Below, one piece after another: positions 56,082-64,000 of a DNA stretch of 64,000 nucleotides. Each line of letters starts with the position of its first letter. The stretch's first letter is position 1. The stretch comes from Torreya grandis (lineage: Eukaryota; Streptophyta; Pinopsida; Cupressales; Taxaceae): assembly GCA_037957365.1 (NCBI GenBank), contig JARHVA010000251.1:1-64000 (forward strand), read 5' to 3'. The position numbers and the translations under genes are program-made. Below the pieces are notes generated by a model that was given only the letters and a program-made list of their open reading frames with translations, did not search any database and had not been told where the DNA came from.

Positions 56082-57279
56082 TGTATACACATAATATTTT
56101 AAAACTTTATCAATTAGTTATGTTTTCTATATTGAAAGAACCTATCGAGTATCAATCTCTCTAAGTGCACATCCTAAGGGGTGCACTAGGAAAGGGGTGG
56201 GCAGACCATTGGTGATTCATAAGATTTTTTCCTTTTTTACCACTTGTTATCAATTAAATAGCTCTTAAAAACATTACCCTAATATTTTCCTCCTCTTTTC
56301 ACCCTCCTCTAGTATTTTACTACCTTCAGTAGCCCTTTCTCTAACCTAGACCCCTTTTTGGTTATTTACATGACATACTTGACCACATCAACCTTGTATT
56401 GTTATTGAAATTTTTTATTAGGGAATAGGTCAGCCCATAGCTGATCTTATCCATAACCTAATTTATTTTTGTCAATTACAATACTAGGTCAATTGGGTTG
56501 ACCTTGGTGGCCTAAAATTTTGGAAGAGTTTAGGGTTAGATCTGCCTATATAAACACATCTATTTCACCATTCTTAGAGAAACATCAAGAGTTAATTAAT
56601 CATTTGCACTTCTTTATAATCTATGCTTCCTCCATTCTACTTGAGGAGTCTTAGCTTAGGGTTTCTACTTGGAGAATACTCTTATTTTATGGAGAAGTCT
56701 TGGATGCTTTAACATTTCTTAATGATCCTTACAAACCACAACAACCTCTTGCAAAGAACATCTAGCCAAGGGAGAAATTGAGTCTCAACGTGTTCATATT
56801 CAAGGTAAGTATCTTTAATGTTTCTCCTCTCTTTAGGAGATAAAAGTAGCATAAGTAATGGTTTCTAAATAAAATTTCTTTCTCCATACATTAAGGTTTT
56901 ACCTATACATAACTTAAATAAGATTATATGATGTAAGTTTACTTTTATGTTTACTAACCCCTGATTTATGCCACAAGCTTTGGTGAGTAATAGATTAGAT
57001 TTTATTTACTTATTATTAGTTTAGTGAATATGAAAAAATAGGACCTAGTTAGGGTTACTGCATATTTTTGCTTGACTGAAGTCTTTAGAAACCTCCCTAG
57101 TGATATTATTTATGATAAGAGATTCCTTGGATAGGTCTAGTAGATCCATATTGGTCATGACCCTAATTATCTAATGTATGCCCAATTGAAAATGTATACC
57201 CAATTGAAAGTGTATGTAGGATATATCTTTTCTGAGATAGGATTGATTTGTAGATTTTTTGTATTTACCATTACATACA
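56082..57279 (+). repeat. L1 3' LTR (1198 bp)
   Basis: TGTATACACATAATATTTT start and TTACATACA end. TATATAA at 56547-56553. Contains a near-duplicate at about 57178-57205 (CCCAATTGAAARTGTATRC twice). Followed by ATGAT. Confidence 0.9.
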
Positions 57280-57284
57280 ATGAT

Positions 57285-59166
57285 TACTTTTCAAACTAAC
57301 AAAAGGATTGGTATTCAACTAGTGCCTAGATTCAAACTATCAAGATGATGATTGGATGGATGCTAGTTATGAATAGGCAAGATGACTAGATTAGAGATGA
57401 CTGAATTGATAATTATTGGATGATAGATTGAAACTAACAAAGTGATGGGTTATTAATAGGTTATTGATTAAGAATGAAATTTGATGGATGATAGAAAAAT
57501 GATAGTGGACTAGAGTGATAGAATGATATACAAGGATGACAAGAGGACCAACTAAAGTATTAGACCAATTTACTCAAGGTAGGATGGGTTATAAGATCAT
57601 GTGATTAAGATTAGATGGGAATAAATAGAGGGATAAAGTATGATGAGATTGAGTTTAGGACAAGGTTGATGATGTATGATTTGGACAAGTGTATGACCTA
57701 AGAAGTTAACCATAAGAAGATGTGATAAGATGGGATGGGATTAGACTAGATGGGGATGATAAGATGATACATGGGAATATTTGAATGCCAATATAAGAGA
57801 TAAAATGTGTTTTAGGAATGTTAAAATTTGAATTTGGTTTTGAACTAGTTTTCCTACCAAAATGGAATTTCAAAATTTAGTAATGTGTTTGTGGGTCTAA
57901 GTCAGTCTAGTTGAATGTAATTGTTTAAAAAATATGTAATGGACATTTTTAGTCTCTTGAAAGGTACTAATATTGGTTATTAATGTATTTTTCATGTATG
58001 TGTCATGATTTGGTATTCATGGCTCACCACCCTATGTTGGAGGAGGAGTTACTTATGGAATCTTGTTCAAGAATTAGTTATTAAATTTTGTTTTAGGATT
58101 TTTTGATTTATAGGAGTTTTATAGTGTGTGAGGATTTTTTTTTAGGTGGAACATCTCATCCCATTCAAGGATGATGAATAAATAAATGATTCAAATTTTA
58201 TTAGAGGTAGTCATTTTGTATAGACTATTATAGTCTGCCAACAGAGTATGCATGCATTTGATTTATTTCAAACAAAAGTCTAAGTAATTGAATTTTATCA
58301 TTGAGTCTAGTTGGAAAGGGAAAATTTAAGAGATAAAATAATACTATGATTATGTGTGAAAATTGGTTATGATATGGTAATTTCTCATTTGATCATAATT
58401 TTGTTCATTGAATGCATGTAGTCTATAAAGATAGAGTTATGAAGCCTACTACAGTTAGCATTGGGGTTTGTTAGATTCAATAGAGATTGGCATGAGTATG
58501 TCATGGTTTGGGAGATGGGAATGAACTTGGAATGATCACTGTAGATATATATCAATCCATAGTAAGTTAAACATTCCATTATTGTTTTAAGAGAAAATAA
58601 AACCTTGTATTCCCTATTTACAAAGGGCAAAACATAGTCATAAGGACTGAGTTATATTGTATGGAATTTTTTTTGGGGATTATAATAAGATTTAAAGGGG
58701 TTTATAATATATTTATTAGGTGATTAGAACTTAATTGTAGGTTAATAAGTCCCTCAGTGTTGAAATAGATACTAAAATCATGAAACCCTATTTTTGTGTG
58801 CAAAGGTAGGGTTAAAGACTAAGATTTTGATATTGTATCATGTTTGGATTCAATAGTGACTATGAAGTGTTTGAGTATTGTCATTGATAGTAGTGATAAC
58901 CTATTTGTAGATTTTTAAGTATTTATGAGTTGAAAAGACCAGAAACATTGAGTACCCTATCTCTTATTAAGAAAATATAGAGAATATGGACTAAGTTCTT
59001 GTAGTTGTGAGTAAATTGTTGGTATTTGAATGTGGATCATCAAATGAAAAAATGAAAAAGTTTAATAAGACATATACAGAGTTTTTTGGACCATTGGATT
59101 GATTTTAAATTGTTTTAGAATCAAGATATGCCTTTTATTGCCCTCTTGGGCTTGTAACAGGCCTGT
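57285..59166. other. Right flank of L1, degenerate
   Basis: The first 550 bp are rich in GAT/GGAT words like 43.8-44.7 kb, as expected if both belong to the G4 target. Beyond about 57.85 kb I recognise no domain; open frames such as 58385-58630 (minus) show no known motif. Confidence 0.45.
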
Positions 59167-59186
59167 AAACCCTAGAACTAGGGTTT
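59167..59186. repeat. Telo-box palindrome
   Basis: AAACCCTAGAACTAGGGTTT: two plant telomere-like AAACCCTA boxes head to head, 9-bp perfect arms around AA. Confidence 0.85.
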
Positions 59187-59250
59187 TGATGCTCATAGGA
59201 GATTCATCTAGTGAAAATATATTTTTTTCAAATTTTATTGTCTAAAGGAT

Positions 59251-59253
<3 letters not shown>

Positions 59254-59333
<80 letters not shown>
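59254..59333. repeat. (TA)40 microsatellite
   Basis: Eighty bases of uninterrupted TA, then ATGAG. Likely length-variable and hard to assemble exactly. Confidence 0.97.
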
Positions 59334-59335
<2 letters not shown>

Positions 59336-61015
59336 GAGTTCCATATAGTTAATTACAAATATAGAGGACTAAAGCGTAACAGGGTCCTAAATGGCCTAAT
59401 AGGCCTAATTAGTGGCCTAAGTGCATGAAGAAAGTTGGTATAGATAGGTTTTTGGAGGATGAAAATTTGTGATTATAAGGTTATTAAAAGAGGGTATTTG
59501 TATCAATAATTGGTTTTTATATTATGAAAGGTACAATTCTATACCAAGGAATATTGAACCAAAAAAAGGTTATAAGCTTGTATTTTAAGGTGAATAAAGA
59601 TGGTGTAAGAGTGAATTGGTGTAATGAAAGTTTGTACCTTGAAATAATGGGGGAAAGGAATGTATAGAGTGTGGATAAGGTGTAATTAATTAAAAAATTT
59701 ATCCAAAACCGTTGAGAGCCAACATAGTTAGTAAATCATTACTAAAGCTAGTTGACAAAAGGAGTCAAATGAGTTTTCAACGTAAAAGGTAGAGTTTGAC
59801 AAAAAAGTTGAAGTTATATTTACATCATAAGATAAGGATAAGATGAAAAATAAGTCAAGAAAAAATATATTATGATATATCTAAGATGATATAGAATGAT
59901 GTAAAATATTATATAAGATATGATTGTAGGTAAAGTAGATAAGGTTATAAAATAAGACTATGAATGTACAAGATATATAATAAGGATATAAAATATGTTG
60001 ATATAAAGATCCTAGATAGTAATGTATAGGTTTGGGTGAAAGGATGACTCAAAGAAAAAATAAAACTAGTCTATCATGACACATACTAAATCATGCAGAC
60101 CATAGTCCTAGGATTAGTAAACTTATGGGTGGGTAACCCAATGACTGCACTATCCAATAGATTTACAGGTAAGGATATATAATGGTGACCTATTATGAAA
60201 TCTTCCAAGCCATATCAACCCAATTTTCACATGATGATCACTTGGGAGATGATATTGAATTAGACAATAAGTCACCTATTATGGTTGTTGGTCTTATGAT
60301 AAGTTTGAATGGGCTCTCTATGGGCATCCCCAATATATGCTAGGTATAGTGGGGCCTAAGTCTATGTAAGGTTTTGTATCATGCCTGGTTTAGATAATTA
60401 AATTTTCCTCTTCATGGAAGACCTATATGGGTTTAATTAATTATCCTAATGATAGTTGTCCCTGATATTTATACTCCACCAGAGCATGGAGTGTAGATTA
60501 GTGTGTGGTGGTGAAATCCATAGTAATTATCCTCCTAAGACTATGACAAATGCATGGGTGTGAATTCCACATCATGTTACCTATAGAAAAAAATGGTAGG
60601 GTTTATTATTGGTTGTTGATCCTCTAAGAATCACCATTAAGATGCAAAGAGGAGAGCATACACCATTGTAGACATCAGGTCACACACAAATAGATAAAAA
60701 TATTTAATAGATGATTAATTAAGTGTGATATAGATAAATTATATAAAATATATTTACAATATAATTATTTTAAATGTCAAAATATTTAACAAGCATAGTA
60801 CAAAGTAAGTGATTAGTAGTTTTAATTTGGTAATCTTGAGGGTCAACTAGAAAAACAAGACATTAGAAAAAAAATGACCTACAAGAGAAGATGTTAGCAA
60901 GGCAAAATTGCCACTAGATTCACCCCTATAAGAAACAAAATGTTAGTAAAATAATCCTTAATAAAAAAATTTAAAAAAATTGTTATTTTTTTCCTATAAC
61001 TTGTTTAGATGAGGG
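59334..61015. other. Unassigned AT-rich stretch
   Basis: No gene recognised. Around 60130-60600 base composition is less AT-rich, and the minus strand has a GAGTATAAATATCAGGG segment (about 60456-60472) that could be an LTR-type TATA region. No partner repeat is in the window. Confidence 0.4.
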
Positions 61016-61150
61016 GTCATGATGAGTGGGTCTGGGGATGACATCCTCTGGTGGGGTCAATGGGTAGTGTTCTTTGTGGGGTTTGAGGGTAGTGTCCTAA
61101 GTGCACTCTTAGTTGAAATACTAGGTGGGGTCAAGGGGAAGTACCCCTGA
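61016..61150 (+). repeat. Degenerate GTGGGGTC/GGTAGTGTCC repeat
   Basis: Three decayed units built on (C/T)TGGTGGGGTCAATGGGTAGTGT..C at about 61050, 61077 and 61123. G-rich in an AT-rich setting. Resembles short repeats found in some plant LTRs; the element is not identified. Confidence 0.5.
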
Positions 61151-64000
61151 TGCCAAAATTAATTTAAGGTTTATAATAACCTTAAAATAGATCAAAATTC
61201 ACCAAATTCTATAAAAAAGTAAATGCACTCAAAAATAATATTTTGAAGGTAGGCATAGGGTTAGTTTTTGGGTGTGGTCTTTGACCGATCACCCTAAAAT
61301 CACATGTGTTAGTAGTATTAAGTGTTCTACTTTGGGTAATTTTGTTCCTAAAAGTTAGAAATAAAATTGTTCTTTTCCAAAAAAAATTATATATTAAAAC
61401 AAAAACACTTGATTTTAAAATGCACTATACCAAAACTATATACAGGAATGATCACCCTTATTTAAATTTGTCTTTATGTTATTATCATTACTACTTTATA
61501 TATAGTTATAAGATAAAATAACATATTGTTGACAAAAAAATGCTAAGTTGAACTAAAATGCAAATTTTAGTGTAATAACGTCATCTTGAAACACCTTTTA
61601 GTCTATCAAAATTTCATATACATATTGGTTATAGGTTAAATGTTCAATGCTCAATAGTAATGTTTGTATGGTGCCTATGAAGCATTTGAATAAAAGACAC
61701 GTTACTGAAAAGAAACTTTTGAAGTGTTTGGATAAAAATTTACCTTTGTTAATGGCATTAGCACAAGGCATGTAGACTATTTGATAAAACACCTCAAAGA
61801 GGTTATGGTTGTTGAATATAAATGGAATAGATTTTCTTGAAGAGATATCATTCTTGTCAAATTTTAGGCTTCAAAATAGGGTCTAGACGTTTACAAAATC
61901 AAAGTGTGAAGAATCATGTGTTGTCAATAGATTCATGTTCATCCAGCAAAGGATGTCAAATCTTAATGAATATCAAAGACTTAATACTATATCTATGCAT
62001 GATTTTGGCTAGTGGTTTAAGATTTTCATCAATCAAGTAGTTTCAAATTATATTATTAATGATAATAAATGTGGTGTTATTTTTAGATTGGTATTCATCT
62101 TATGGAAAAAATAGAAAATAGAACCAAATGCAGCCATAAAATGTTTCAATAATTGATGATTAGTCAAGGTGAAAACTAGATAATCTTGAATGTAATATTT
62201 CTATTAATATGATGCTATCAATATGATAAGACTTATGGTAGGTTTATATGAAGTCAATATGGTGATGTCAAGCAAATAGATAACATTACCTGATTCTTCA
62301 GCTAAGTAAACTCAAACTATAGTTTATCTATAGGATTTGGCCTACACTTTTCTTGGACAAAATTTCAAGTCCACCACTTTCATATCATACTTTGATTATT
62401 TAAATATTTAATACCTATGGTTATTAGACAAAAGGGACACTATTACATTTTATATGTATAAATTTATGGATTTTACCAAAATATATCCTAACGGATTTAT
62501 ATATCTAATAAATAGAAGTAGTATGCAATTTTTAAACTATTAGTATATTTGATATCAAATTTAAAAAGGATTCAATAGCTATAGATACTATTATGATATT
62601 TCAAAACACAAAATAATTTTTGATTTAAAATGTTGCTAAAATAAATCTTTGTACAAAATGGTCTAACAATCCAATCTTTAGGTTGTGCCTAAAATGCCTT
62701 GGTTAATTATCAGTTTATCTCCAACAAATCACAAAATAGGGAATAAGATGGTTATATATTTTAAACTATCAAGTTTAGAATACCCACTAAAAGTGTTAAG
62801 CTTGTTTAAACATAGAATTCTTGATAGTACAAGAATGTGTTTTAATAGAATCAAAAAGTCAAATTATCCTATAAAACTAATAACCAAAAATAAATTTTTT
62901 TGTTTTAAATAATATTGAACATAATTATTTACTAAATTCAAATTAAATTCATAATTATCATATTTTATATGTATATATCAAACTACTAATGTGCAAAGTT
63001 TTTAAAAAGACAAAATTGATAGTATAAAGCATCTATATAAATTTTACCAAGGACACATAACTATCTATGTTAAATTAAACATCACCATGATTTTTTATAT
63101 GCAAAAAAGAAGGTAAAACAAAAACCCAAAACCCCTTTACATTTTAGCAAAATTTCAAAATTTTGGGCTACTAATTCTCCTTCTCTTAGACTTGTGAACT
63201 TGTGATCATACACTAACAACTATAATAGGTTAGAATCAAAAGGAGGATCCCATTGTGGTCACCATAATGTAATAGGTAAAATTTGGATAATGAATTCAAA
63301 TTCACATAATCAAATCAAATCAATCCAAATTCATCTAAAACTCAACAATTGGGAAAGGAAGAGAGAGGTTGAAATGAAACAATAATCAAAATAAGAACAA
63401 TATTACCTTAATCTTGTAAACCAATCATCCTTCAAGATAAAATGGTGTGCCACAAGATAAGTAGACTACATGATTTAGACTCAAAATTTTGGATCATGTG
63501 ATTAGCTTGATTCAGGACTAAAATGATGATTTGATAGAATATTTTAGCATGAAGGCTTATGTATTTCCTAGTTAGATTCTCATGGAGGAGTGGTTGGATT
63601 TAAATAGAGATAAGGGAGCGAGATTTTATGGAAATTAAAATTTCATAAAATTATGTAGAGAGAGAACTCTCTAGAGAGTTGGAGGAGGATTGGAGCATTA
63701 TAGACTCCACTAGAGGATCTTAATGGGGTTTAGTGTGGATTTAGCTACGTTTATAAGAGGATTATGTGGAGGCTAGGTACTAGGCATTGAGGAGAGCCTA
63801 GGAAATAGGTGGGTAGGTTGGATATGGTAATTTTAAATTACCAAATATTAGATAAGTGAGGTTAGTTTATATATAAGACATGATTAGAGGAATTAATTAA
63901 TTTTTGGGAAGGGTTAAGGTTAGTTGGTGAATATGAAATTAGTGGGGAAATAGGATAATAAAAAGGAAAGGGATAGTAGGAATAAATTAGATGGAATTAG
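61151..64000. other. Unassigned AT-rich right end
   Basis: Open frames are short and show no known domain on either strand. Nothing else supportable seen. Confidence 0.45.

Larger units (their letters stand above)
44733..57279 (+). mobile_element. L1: non-coding LTR element (LARD-like) of the G2 LTR family, hosting G3
   Basis: LTRs 44733-45868 and 56082-57279 face the same way and have a near-identical 5-bp duplication outside. Ignoring G3 and one of its duplications, the interior is about 4.55 kb. It has no gag or pol frame that I recognise, only dyad arrays, a 42-bp tandem repeat, a scrap of pol linker (54590-54770) and repeat A. Its LTRs match the G2 LTR, so it may have relied on a G2-like autonomous partner. 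Confidence 0.82.

Noticed and set aside
58385..58630. 81-codon minus-strand frame
   Set aside because: No recognisable motif, no partner repeat and no coding neighbour; length is within chance for AT-rich DNA.
1..64000. tRNA, rRNA, CRISPR array, phage or bacterial operon
   Set aside because: No cloverleaf, rRNA core, regular spacer array or Shine-Dalgarno-led gene row was seen; tRNA-like words are retroelement primer sites.

Overview
The window looks like gene-free intergenic DNA from a seed plant with a very large genome. It is AT-rich and packed with old, broken LTR retrotransposons inserted into one another. I see no intact host gene, rRNA, tRNA, CRISPR array or bacterial operon. Low GC, heavily decayed Ty3/gypsy (Tat-like, with an extra RNase H) and Ty1/copia elements, and LTRs of 1-3 kb would fit a gymnosperm, but the species cannot be fixed from sequence alone. 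Nearly all coding relics carry in-frame stops, mostly at Gln, Trp or Arg codons, as C-to-T decay of methylated DNA would produce.

Layout. 1-15.8 kb: a copia element (C1, + strand) is split in its reverse-transcriptase gene by a gypsy element (G1, 3920-14015, LTRs 1919 and 1917 bp, identical 5-bp target duplications AAGGT). G1 carries gag, protease, an extra RNase H placed BEFORE the RT, then RT, RNase H and integrase. 16-41 kb: a minus-strand gypsy element (G2, 5' LTR 39849-41039) runs right to left as gag, protease, RT, RNase H, extra RNase H. It is interrupted twice. C2 (24827-34786) is a gag-only copia-like element with 2.9-kb LTRs, sitting inside the RNase H domain. N1 (17621-24442, minus strand) is a short LTR element with near-identical 2-kb LTRs whose 2.9-kb interior holds one long Lys/Glu-rich reading frame with no retroviral domain that I recognise. 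The G2 reading frame resumes across both insertions. 41-64 kb: a SIRE-like copia LTR remnant, then a minus-strand gypsy gag relic (G4) invaded by L1 (44733-57279). L1 has LTRs of the G2 family but a non-coding interior, and is itself invaded by another gypsy element (G3, 46380-52027, LTRs both 538 bp, TSD GTATT). The last 7 kb is degenerate and largely unassigned, with an 80-bp TA microsatellite.

None of the genes cooperate in a host pathway. They are polyprotein relics of independent elements, and the biology is the order of insertion. Judging by eye from sampled LTR stretches, N1 is youngest, then G1 and G3, then L1 and C2, with C1, G2 and G4 oldest. The most unusual items are the N1 reading frame, the contrasting position of the extra RNase H in G1 and G2, the inverted TTGAC/GTCAA dyad arrays in the G2/L1 family, and a perfect 42-bp periodic hairpin repeat inside L1.
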